Source: Maylandia zebra (taxonomy: Eukaryota; Chordata; Actinopteri; Cichliformes; Cichlidae). Taken from it: 64,000 bases of DNA. The position numbers and the translations under genes were made by a program. Positions 48,701 through 60,700 of the stretch are shown here, one piece after another; positions within the stretch are counted from its first letter, which is position 1, and every line of letters starts with the position of its first letter. The stretch is taken from NCBI RefSeq assembly GCF_041146795.1, contig NC_135176.1:20495286-20559285 (forward strand), written 5' to 3'. Under the pieces are notes generated by a model that did not search any database, was not told the origin of the DNA, and was given only the letters and a program-made list of their open reading frames with translations.

Positions 48701-51700
48701 GCTCTCTCTCCCCCCTGTGTGCCCTCTATGTATTTATGAGCCCTCGTCTCCCTTTGTGGTTGTTTCATGTTTCCCCAGCCCGTTATGTCTGTGTTTTCCC
48801 CGTGCTCTCTCTCCTCCTGTCTGAACCTCTGTGCCTGTACCCGTCAGTGTTATGTCACCCCGCCCTGTCTCGTTATGGTTATCTGTGTCAGCTGTGTTCC
48901 CCGTGTGTTCCCACTTTCCTCATTAACCCTCTGTGTATTTCTGTCTGCGTCTTCCTCTGTTCGGCGTCGCGTTCTCCCTCATGCTGCGTGGATTTCCCTG
49001 TGTCTCTCTCAAAGTATTAGTTTATTGTGCCCAGTTTAAGTTTTGTATTTTCTCGTCAGCAATAAAGCTGCCTTTTGAGTTCATCCCTTGAGTCCGTGAG
49101 TTTTGCGATTGGGTCCTCATCCTGCCTGCCACACAGCCGACCATGACAGTTTCACTGAAAAGCCTGGAATAAACTCCACTCTTTTTGCTGCTTAATAACC
49201 AGAGAACAGAACCTCCCTGCCAGTCAATTGTCCAATTAATTATGAACCTCTAAAAATGGGACATTATGCATAAAACAGTTCAAACACTTCAATAATATAG
49301 TAATTATTTAATTCAGATGAAAAATTTTAAACATATTTCGTTTCAACAGACAAACAAACCAAAGAAAAAACCCAACCCTGTTTAAATATGAACATAATTG
49401 AGGTTTCCCAACACACTGCGACAACTCTCAGTTTTAACTAAAACTGAAAAAGGATCAAACTCAATGCAGAAGCTGAATTAAGTGTCTTAATTACTTGAAA
49501 ACCAGACTGTACACACTCCTTTCAGGAATGAAAAATGTTCTTTTTTCATATAATACCCAGCAAAACCAGTTAAGAAGCTCCAAAAGTGATTTGCTTCCAC
49601 AACAATGTATGGTGAAAATCTACCAGTGGATCTATCAACATCCACTGCTCATTTCCAACCAAAATACACAAAGTCTGGACATTGTCCAATGATCAGGAAA
49701 TCCATCCAGAAAGACAGTCTCAAGATCTCATAAATAAATTAGAATACATGATCAATAAACAGCATTCAGTATTGTAATAGGAAAGTTATGTAACGTCCAG
49801 AAGGTTCTGAAGGTAAAACCTTCTCCCTTTGTTCAGATTTCCTGCTGTGGAAGCACTTTTTTATAAAAACGATGTATTTTTCTCTCAGTGCCTAGGTTCA
49901 GTCTATGGGGGGAAGTGGCTAATTTCACTGCAGGATGCAGCCACTGGACACTAAAGCATCAGATCACCATCCCCCCCCTGCAAGAGCTCACAGTCTGCTT
50001 CTACCTGAATCTAGAGAAGGTACTGATGATAAATGTCCTGCAGTTATAACTGGTTTAACTGTCACAGGGATATTTTTAAAGGTGCCGAACAGTTAAAGAA
50101 ATGAAATCTCACTAACTCCAAACATGTCTAGACCATAGGTTCCTCACCGTGGACCGCCTTTATGTACCGACATCCAAAGGCACAGTATGCTGAGCTGGGG
50201 CTGGGGTTTAAGGCGGGTCATTTAGTGGTCTGGTTGTTTGGCGTGGAGTGGAGGACCCAGAAGATCGTCCTCCTTGAGTCACAGTGGTACCCACTATGCC
50301 TGACCTGGTCACATACGAAAGACAGACCTGCCCTATACCTTAAAGGGACCCTGCTGAACCTCACGGCAGGTGGGTTTCCTCTCATCGTGTGTTCTTTAAA
50401 AGCCTAATTTTATTCTGGGATTAGAAATAAAGATTGGTGAAGAAATAAAGATGTTTTTTAGAAATGGCTTTTGGGATCTAGAAGTCTGATCCTCTCAGTT
50501 TTCTCCTGTAACTGATTCTGATTTTCCGACACAGGCTGTCAGGCAATACTGAATGCAGGTGCTCCTTTTCAGTCTATTATCTAAAACTTGTCTGGCTGGA
50601 ACATCTCAATGATTTATATATTGATAACACGGTTGCATCAAGTGATAATCTGCTTACAAAGGTCACTATCAAGAGTTATAGCCATCTTGTGTTTTTGCTC
50701 ATGACGTCTTAAATGAATCTGGGCTACAGCTACATTCCCTGTTTAGAAAATGATATGGAAAACCTGCCTTGGCTGTTTCAGTGATTTTTTTAGTCTTTCC
50801 TTGACCACCTTTTGTATGCCTTCCCTCTCTCACAGTCCTCTATGGAGCTGCTTCTTCTGCCTCCTCTTCGTGCTCCACACTGGCCCCCAATGGATCGCTC
50901 ACTCTGGGATCAGGACATTTCATTGTAAACGGCAACATAAAGATCATTCCTATATCCCGTGTGTCGGGAAAACTCTCTCTGTTTCGGATGTGGGGGAGAG
51001 AACGCAGCAGCAAGGAAGTGGCATCAATGAACTGTACAGAGGGGGATGTTGTGAAGTGGGAGAGAAACAACTGGGACACTCAGATCTGTGCTCCACTACA
51101 AGATTGCAGCCTGAATTGCAGTGAGCATGCAACTTACAAACCCTGAATACTTTCACTTGAAACCTCTGCCGTTATCATCTGATTTTATTTTACTGCAGTA
51201 AATGCCACATTCATCAAGCTTTTTCCAGCCTCAGCGATAGTTTGTTGGCTGTCTGTGGTGTATCCCCTCACATTAAATACTCACCACCTGTCTATTTGGC
51301 AGTTAAGTAAATGTAAAAACAAATTCATAATCAATTAGATGAAAATTTGAAGCATTAATCAAGCAGCTTGTTTCATCTCTACAAAACTGGAACAGTCTAC
51401 AGTTTCAATAAGATGATAAATGTTGACACTTTTACTTGTTAATGATTCTAATTTCTTGGCTACTAAATGCAGGAATTTTATGAAAAAAAAACATTCCAGT
51501 TTTTCTCAGAAATATGGAAGAAGTCAGAACTCATGACCCCCAAAGATTTTTTTCTTTTACTGGCCCTAATCCTCTTTCATAGCACTATAGAGCTTAGTTT
51601 ACATAAGAAAATTCCTTTCACACAGTCTGTTCAGCCATATGAAAAACGCAGTATTAGTTCCACGTGAATCTTTCCCTCTAGCTGAAAGCGCTGCTCCAGT

Positions 51701-54700
51701 TTTAGGTCAGTGCAGATAGGAAAAAATACAGTTTGATCTTTTCTTCATATCGTAATACAAAATATATAGTTTATGACAGTGGTTCTTAACCTATGGGGCA
51801 GGTCGCAGTCGTGGGGCAGGGAGACACACCAGGTGGCTGCTGGTGAAACTAAGCTGAATAAATGTATTTTTTTAGGAAAAATAAAAATGCTGATGCTTTT
51901 ACACAGACTTTCAATTAAGTCAAGTCCGACTTGGATCCTTTTAATTGTTAATGATTGATGGAAACGGTGGGCTGTAAAGTCATTTTACTCTGCAGGCTTC
52001 TGAGGTTTGAGAGCTACTGGTTTATAATAATAAGCAGCCATTATTAAATAGAGGCAGAGTGATGTGGGGATTTTTAAGACTGATACCGATATTTAGTGAT
52101 TCAATAATCCAATATATCGACTGATACTTTTTTCTTTATTCAGACAAAAAAAACCCAGAGATTTCTCAGCATTTGTTATCTGTAGTTATTTATGAGTCCT
52201 CACTAAGATAATATGACAATTTCTCCCTTCTCTCCTTTACTTTCAAGCCCAGTGGTATATTGGTCAGGTTCAAATATTTATAAGATAAAGAAAAAAATCT
52301 GTCAAACTGTAAAAAATACATATATATATAAATATATACACACTGAAGTAGGCTTGAAAGTTATCACTCTTGTTTTTTTATGGTCTTAAATGAAATCTAC
52401 AAACATTTAATGCAGTTTTATGTTCTCTTTGGCAGCATGGTCCATTTACCAAGTGAAACTGATAATTACTATTATTCGTCAGGATGAGAACAAAACTGAG
52501 ATCTACACAGCCAGAGACATCGCACACCAATGGGTAAAACAAACAAAAACTTTAAAAAAAAGGTTTATTCATCTATTTTTAAATTCTTGAAAAACTGTTA
52601 TAAGAATAATTATTTTTATTACCTCTACCAATGAGTTCATGTCATTTATTCCATTTTTTAAAATATATATTCTGAAGAGAAATTCACAGACTCAATCCAG
52701 ATATTGTTTTGGATCCAGGAATTTTGTGCGTGCTGTGGCGGGAATTTGTGTAGGGTCAGACTTCTCGTCATTTATTTCTCTGAAAAATTCCAGACCCTGC
52801 TGCTTTGGACTTCATTATACTGTGCAGGCTTTACTTTACATTTATTCAGCAGCAGTAAATCTCAGCGGCTATAACACTGCCTTCTGCTCTTTGTTGTTCC
52901 TGCAGCTCAGACAGGAGCTGCCGAGCGACATCTATTTACACATAGTATCTGTGTTTGAACTATCCAGGTAGGAGATGATTTACATTTGCAATAAAATTCA
53001 TTTGAATCTCACTGTGTGTCACACAATTAAATCTTGTTTTATAGTACATGTCAGAGGGGAGGAACAAATGGGCCATAAGGTTACTGAGTTTCTTTGATTT
53101 TCTTATTTTCAGATCCAATACAGAAGACCTCGTAAAAACACCATATGAAGACCAGCTGGTAAGAACATCAGAGCTCAACTGATGCATCAGGTTGATGTAT
53201 GTATGAGGGGATGTTATCTTAATGCAAATATAGCTGTGTCTGTTTGGCCAGTAGGACAGTAGGAGTGTAAGACCTGGACAGCATCTTTATCAGCATCTTG
53301 TTTCATACGTATTAAATGTTCTTCTATTCTTCAGATGCGGTTCAGTCCCTCCAGTGTCAACAGGTAATATGGTAGAGAGTTACAGTTCCCAGAATATTGT
53401 GTGATTTCTATCTGACTTTTTTTTTTTTTTTAATGTACAGACATGTTTCTTTCATTTGTATATAAAACAAAACAAAAAATTTTTGTAATCTGGGAAAAAC
53501 ATTCATCTTAATAGAAAAAAACCTTGGTTGGGCTTTAACTTTGGTTAAAGAGCCCAAAATAATCGAAATACCTGAAAAGCATTGTTGTAGAAGAGAATAA
53601 GAACGTGGTATCTAAAGCATGACTTTGTGTCTTCCTTGTAGTTTTCGCTGCAACGTATATGTGAATGTCATCCCTGCTGTGGATGTGGCAGATGTGCAGT
53701 CTCTAATAGCCACGAGGCTTAAAAATCCCTACAACGACCCCAGTGGTTTGTTACAGCTGTGGGCTGATGCAGAAAACATACACACCACACCTGTCGGTAG
53801 GAAACAATTCTCAACAGAAACTGATAATAGTTAATAAAAACTAATTATAGTTCTTATTCGTACATAATAACCAAAAAACTTTATATTTTTTATAATCTCA
53901 TTTGGCTTTCATAACAGTTTCTTCCTGGTCTTGCCTTGTTTTTTTAAATTTGGTATTTTTCAAAAGTCTCTTTTGTTGCAAATAGTTTTTAATAGTTTTC
54001 TTTCCAGAAACTTGCTTTGGATGAAACGTTTGTGTGATCTTTATTTGAATCCAATAAATCCCGAGTTTTCCATTAGTTTCAGTATTTCAGATTCTGTTTT
54101 CTTGGTCGAATAATCTCTGCAAAGCTTTGCAGTAGCTTTAGGTCATTACCTTGGTATATGCACCAACAAGCAATCAGTTTAAGTTTGCAAGTTTTTAATG
54201 TTCTCCAGCTTTTCTGCAGACACAGAGGAGGAATATCAAACTGAATTCACATTTATATTCCCAAATTTTAATTGACAAACTGGACTTTCTTGAGTGCATA
54301 ACGTTCAATCACAAAAATTAATTTATCTAATTAGTAATGAAATAAATGAAATTTTAAGGGTGTTTTTATATATTTATCTATATTTTAACATGAACAAATA
54401 TCATTTTGATTGAAGCGTTTGTGCATACATTTGGACTAACCGTTACAGAAACAACATTTTTGTAATAACAAATATTGTTCATTTAAAGTAGACGTGGCAT
54501 AAACTGTTCATTGTGTGTTGGTCTAACCAATTAATAAGCACTGTACGTGTGCGGTCTTGTGAAGTATTTGCAGAAAAACTCATTGTGGGTCTCTGACATG
54601 CATCTTCCAGATGGTTTCTTAGTTGAAACCAGCAGCTCCAGTACGATGACACAGCCTTCTCCGGTGACAAATATTACCTCTACAACCACAATACCATCCT

Positions 54701-57700
54701 CCACACCCTTTTCTACCACCGAATTTAGACCCCCAACCACAAGCATCATCACAAGTACAAGTTCTACTACCGTAACCACGCCCATGACCATTGCCACAAA
54801 CCCTGAAAATGTCTCCGGTCAGTTTCACAACTGCATGTACGGTTCATCTGACATCATAAATTACTTGGTGAAAACTTTCTGATCTGTCTCAATTTCCTTT
54901 GCAGAACTGTATTTTCAGGTTAAGGTGAACGTGTCCATAACAGGCGGCTGTGACTCAGAACAGATCCTTAGGTCCTGGGTAAGTCTTACAGAACACCCAA
55001 GCTCTTATTTTAAGATACAGGAAACTATTTTTCCTTCACCTGGTTAAATATAGGGGTGTAAAATCCTGACAGCAGAAGTAATGCAGTAAAAATGAATGCT
55101 AACTTCCTCTTCACAGCTCAACAATAGCCTACCAAACAACTTGATGACAGTGCTTGAATTTCAGCTGGTCCCCAAAGCTCAAAGGTAGAGTACCACACAT
55201 CAACTCACCCAGTTCCAGAAATATGTCACATTCTGATGAACGCAAAGGTCTTTCAATTTGAACAACTTAAGTTACTGATCTCACTTCCAGAAATCATCCT
55301 AAGCTGCAGTCAGAATACCCTACCAGAGTAAGTAAGCATAAAAAATATGTCAGTGACTTCTTAAACCAAAAGGCTGTTTCTCCCCTGAAAGCTTCATCTT
55401 CATCCTTTTTACTCTTTCCCAGGTATTAGCAGACACAGTTTCAAGGTAAGCTTTGTGTGTCTCCGTACAATTTTATTTAGAACTGATTACAATAAACAAA
55501 AAATTTGAAATTCTGCCTGGAGGAGGAGGAAACTGGCTGCTACGTTGTTCATTTTTATTTGCCTTTACGCAGATAATATTAAAAAAGTATAACATCATGA
55601 TGTTATATTTGCTATGTACATGAGCGCATTGTCATTCTGCAAACCATATTTAGCTCTGTTACTTCCAGAAGAGAGAGCTGTATTTTCCAGGTCCAAGTCA
55701 TGATGCAGTCAGACATACATGAAATCGAAGAGAAGATACGAAACATACTGCTGACACCTTATAATCAGGGGTCCATCTCCATACTCACTGAGGACATAGA
55801 GATAAGCCAGATATGTGAGTTTAAAAAAAAAAAGGGGGGGGGGGACCCAGCCCTGAAAATCTTCTCATTTTGATCTCTTTCTCAAACATCTCACTGTTCC
55901 AGTGTCGTTTAAGTGCAATGCAGAAATGCGCCAAACCCTGAAAGGCCTGTTTGTGTGGCCTGAAACTTCAGGAGGAGAAACTGCCAATCAAACGTGCCCA
56001 AAGAACCCGGACCACCACGCCACTCGACACTGGTGAGAGCTCGGACTGTTAATCATTTTTCATTTGTAGTCCAAGTGAAACATCTCACAAAATATGTGAT
56101 TAAATGGCAACAGGTCAGTGACATGGTTGAGTTTAAAAGCAGCATAGTGTGAAAGACTGCTGGGCAACTCGCTGCAATGAATCTGTGGGTTTCGTCATCT
56201 ATGTAGGTGACTTTTTTAAAAGCTTAGAATTATCAGGGCTGCTGGATTTGTCTACTCAACAATATAAACCTTTACTAGTGAAAAAACATTAAAAAAATTA
56301 CTGGGCTTCATCCTCTTGATGCCCTGGATATCTGCAGCTAAAGTAATGGAAATCAATCCAGCAGTAAAGATTTATTAGACCAACACTGCTAAAGTACACA
56401 TGCTCTGACATTTGTCCTCATGTTTACAGTTGAAGTGTGCTGTGTGTTTTATGTATTTGGCTGGCTGATAAATTTAACACATGGATACGTCTGAGTATTA
56501 ATCACATCCGTTGGTATACATTTATATGGCTTTACTGCTGTTCTAAAGACTGCGTGTTGACTCAGTGTCACAACACTCAGTGATGGCTCTGCTGTAAATG
56601 CATTAATCAAGACCTCAGTGTGACTAATGAGAGGTTAAATGATCGGTAATTCTCAGAATCAAAATGGCTCACAGCTGTGTGAGGTCTCACATAATGTCAC
56701 CAATCCATCCAATTAACCTCATTTCTGTTGTTGGGTAGTTAGCCGATGCCATTTATTTTCCAGTAAGAGTGCGGCTAGCAAATGTTGATATGCAACATGC
56801 TGAGGTGGCAGTATAACCAGATGATGAAAATTTTAAAAAAAGGTTAAAGGTTTTACTCTCTGCAGATTTTTTTATGCATTCTCCCTCTGTCCACCTTCTG
56901 TTTGACAGTAAAGGCAAGCTCAATACCCATTGGATGGCTCCAGAGCTGGAAGACTGTGGTCCAGTGGTGGAGACCATCCCTGACCTGTACCATGTCAGTG
57001 TAACTGCCGGTCAGTCACAGACTTTTTTCCCAGCTCTAAAATTACCCAAACATCTGTATTTACAACATAAACCCTGTTACATATTAGACATGTGCTGTGT
57101 TACAAGTTAGAATGGGATAAAAATGCCTGTTTCACAAGTTGTGCCATTTAACTTCCAGATAGTGCTCAGGATGTGGTAGATATGATTGAAGTCTTACTGA
57201 GTAACCACTCCACACTCAACTATGACGAACTGACGATAGTCCTCAACAAGCTGCAGGACATCATTAACGTCAGTGTGGTCACACCAGAGCTGGGCCAAGC
57301 TCTTCTCAACATTATTTCAAACATACTGAAATCTGAGAGCAACCTGGTGCCTTTTACTAACAAGTAAGGAATGAATGCAGAACGAGAAATAAACTTTTCC
57401 AACAATCTGATGTGGGGACACTAAAATCTTCTGTTTTCTCTCCAGCATCCTGAATATTACAGAAGCAATGGGAGACAGGATAGTGGGTTATGAGGGTTCC
57501 TCCACCCTGGTCGCTCCAGCCATCGGCATCGCAGTGGTGGATGTAGTTCCTGGAGAGTTTAACAGTTTAATGATTGGAGTGGCGTCTGATGCTACTGGCA
57601 AAAAACCCGAGGTCGGCAAAATTTCTCTGTAAATTTTCTTCCTCATTCTGTTGCTCGCTTCGAACTTCAGCAGGTCTACTCGACTATGTCTACAAGGCTG

Positions 57701-60700
57701 CTGCCATGTGATTGGCTGATTTAATATTTTGTCATTTGCCCCATCTCTCTCCCCTCGCTCCATCTCAGCAGCTTTCTTCCTCTTCCTGAGCCTGGTTCTG
57801 CTGGAGGTCTCTTCCTGTTAAAAGGGAGTTTTTCCTTCCCAATGTTGCCAAGTGCTTGTTCATAGGGCAGTCCTGTGCTTGTTGGGGTTCCTCTCTAATA
57901 TTGTAGGGTCTTTATGTTATAATATAAAGTGCCTACAGGCCACTGTTGTTGTCAACTGGAACTATATAAATAAAACTGAATGTCTGCATTAAGAAGCAGG
58001 TGAACAGGTGTTACAAAAGGTTTCCACATGTGGAATAAAACATGCTACTTTGAACCAATAAATGTAGGCTTTTCTACAGTCATTGCTTTGAACAGTGCTG
58101 TTTGCAGCAGCTTGAAACTGACACTAAACATTGTCTTTCTTGGCGATATTTAAGCAAACATACAGATGAGTCTGTACTTACCGCATTAATGCTGCTCAAA
58201 TTGTCTGCAGTGCATCTCAGAAATCAACGGTGCTGTTAGCTGAAACATGTTGCCTGAGCTTTAAAAAGAATTAAGAAAATTTGTCTTTATAGATTTTTAT
58301 CAACAGGTATCCCCTCAACAGCACACTGGCTTTCATCTCCCTCCCATCTGCCCTGCAGCACTGCTTCCCCCAACAAGCCCCAAATCAGACCCGACCGAGA
58401 ATCCAGTTTCAGTTCTACGCCATCGCGTCGCTCTTTAAGGTGGTATTTTCTATGAAGCCACTTCTTTGTGAAGAATTGCTCCTAGATGCTTATTAGTGAA
58501 ACATGTTATTCATATGTACTGTGTTTTAACTTCAGGGGAGACAAATAGATCAGACCCTCAACACTTTTGTGGTGGCAGCCAGTGTGACCAACGCCAGCTG
58601 TCCAATCAAAGACCTGGAAGAAGATATTGAAGTCACACTCCAACATCTTATACCAAACACAGTAGGAGAGGTTGTTCTATCAATATACACTGCGTGTAAT
58701 GAAAGCACCTTTAATCAATGAATGCATTAATGTTTCTTTTGTCTCTGATTAAGCCTTACAAGCAGGTCGAGTGTGTGTACTGGAACTTCAATAAAAACAG
58801 TACGTCCTGATCTCAGTCCTATTCTTCCAAATCAAATCAACTCTGGAAGAAGCGGGCCACATTAAACATTACTCTTCTCATGCAGATGGACAAGGAGACT
58901 GGGACAATTATGGATGTCGGAAATACAACAGCAGCCCTTACTACACAACCTGCCTGTGTGATCATCTCACACACTTTGGAGTTCTTCTGGTACAAACTAC
59001 TACTTTAATATTGTTTTTCTGTTTCCTAAAAAGCACATTTTGGCAGAGCACTTTAAAGTTTTGGTAACAGCAGCAACAATACACACACTACTAATTATGT
59101 TTTTCTTTTTCTTGTATCAAACTGAATTGCAGTGGTGTCAATATGCTTTGACCAGGCTTAACCAGCAGAGGGCACTAAAGGAATAATATTTAAAAATAAA
59201 CTACTGCAAAGAAAAGTTTGAAACAGTTCATTATGTTCGAGTAACTCCCGACAACATATACTGTAATGGGATTGCTGTTTTGCAACAATTGCACCATTAT
59301 TAATAATAATAAATATGAGAAATGCCTCCTGGGCTATTCAGTACCAAGAACGCCAAAATTAAATGAATAAATTCATCATTAAATAATTAAACGTGTCTGT
59401 AATTAATTAAAAATTGAAATAAATACATAACGTATTGAATCTATAATTAATTTCTAATACATTTTATTTAAAAAGATTTACTTATTTCGCTAATTATTCC
59501 ATGGTTTCTGTGGTGCAGACCAGTGTCCCTTATTCATTACTCTGTGGCTTTCAGCCTACAGAGTAATGAATGCCTACCGAAGAGGATTTTTTTAACCACT
59601 TTAAATTATTTGATTAACAAGTTGTTTCCTTTACATAAATTAATGTCAGATTTTTTCCCCTATATAATTAAACACAATAAAAATACATAAAACCCCATTC
59701 CTATACTTTATCACTGAGCTATGATGAAACTAATTTTACTATAAGTGCTAGAGATAGTAAAAGTGTTTCAGTGTAGTAGTGGTTAGACAGATGCTGGGCT
59801 TTATGCAAGTTTACATAAAGTAAACTTGCATATGGGAACAGTTAGGAACAGGATCAGCCAAGAGCTAATAATGCACACTGGAAAATACAGCCCTGTAACC
59901 AAACGTCTCCATGTCTCCAGGATGTCGCCAGGACTCAGTTGGACCCTGCTAATGAGCAGATCCTGACCATTATCACCTATCTTGGTTGTGGAGTCTCGTC
60001 ACTCTTCTTGGGAATTACCGTTCTCACGTACACGGCTTTCGAGTAAGCGTTTTCTGCTTACATGCAGCACAGATCTGTGGGTGCTACTACAGGCCTGTCA
60101 ACACCAATTCAAATGTATGAGGAAAACTATTGTTTTAAGTGAGGCACACATTGTTTTCAGTGTTAGAAAACAGCAAAGGATATGCTGAAGTTTCACTGTC
60201 ATGGTGGTATTTTAATGCATGCATTTCTCAGGTTTGTTGAGTTTACTTCACTGCTAAAGGTTTTTCTGTACGTGTATCTACATGTAGCACAAAAGTATCA
60301 TAGTACCTAACCTCTCGACTTTCTCCACGATGTCTATATCTCTCTTAGAAAGCTTCGTAGAGACTACCCCTCTCAGATTCTCATCAACCTCTCTCTGGCC
60401 CTGCTGGGCTTGAATCTGGTGTTTCTGGTCAACTCCTGGCTGTCCTCCTGGGGTCTGTACCCTCTCTGCGTGGCTGTGGCCTCCACCCTGCACTACTTCC
60501 TGCTTGCATCATTCACCTGGATGGGATTAGAGGCCGTTAACATGTACTTTGCCCTTGTTAAAGTATTCAACGCCTACGTGCCCTCTTATATGCTCAAGTT
60601 TTGTTTTCTGGGATGGGGTGAGTCACATTTTTGCATGACTGAATTTTAGTTAATGGCAACACAGAAAACATTATTACTTATATGGTGTGATGACAGCTCA

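Larger units (their letters stand above)
43802..49148 (+). mobile_element. Young non-autonomous LTR retrotransposon (gypsy-like)
   Basis: Two direct LTRs (43802-44479 and 48462-49148), each beginning TGTCATGGTC and ending GACCATGACA, flank a 3,982-bp interior. A perfect 5-bp target duplication (GTTTC) encloses it and an AGGGGGGGGTGA polypurine tract abuts the right LTR. The only LTR difference I noticed is one 9-bp tandem unit, so the insertion is recent. The interior encodes one 1,325-codon ORF and no visible protease, reverse transcriptase, RNase H or integrase, so an autonomous partner must have moved it. The ACATGGACCCAGCA context just inside the left LTR resembles the gag start of fish gypsy elements (recalled). 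No clear primer-binding site was recognised. It sits in the sense orientation in the first coding intron of adgrg4. Confidence 0.9.

Noticed and set aside
56868..56908. Earlier acceptor (CTGCAG) for the adgrg4 exon at 56909
   Set aside because: It would complete the split codon as TGA; the GACAG acceptor at 56908 gives TGT and keeps the frame.
57601..57633. In-frame TAA in adgrg4 after KISL as a premature stop
   Set aside because: A GTAAAT donor at 57629 overlaps the stop; splicing there to 58307 gives [13 protein letters not shown], the normal GAIN sequence.
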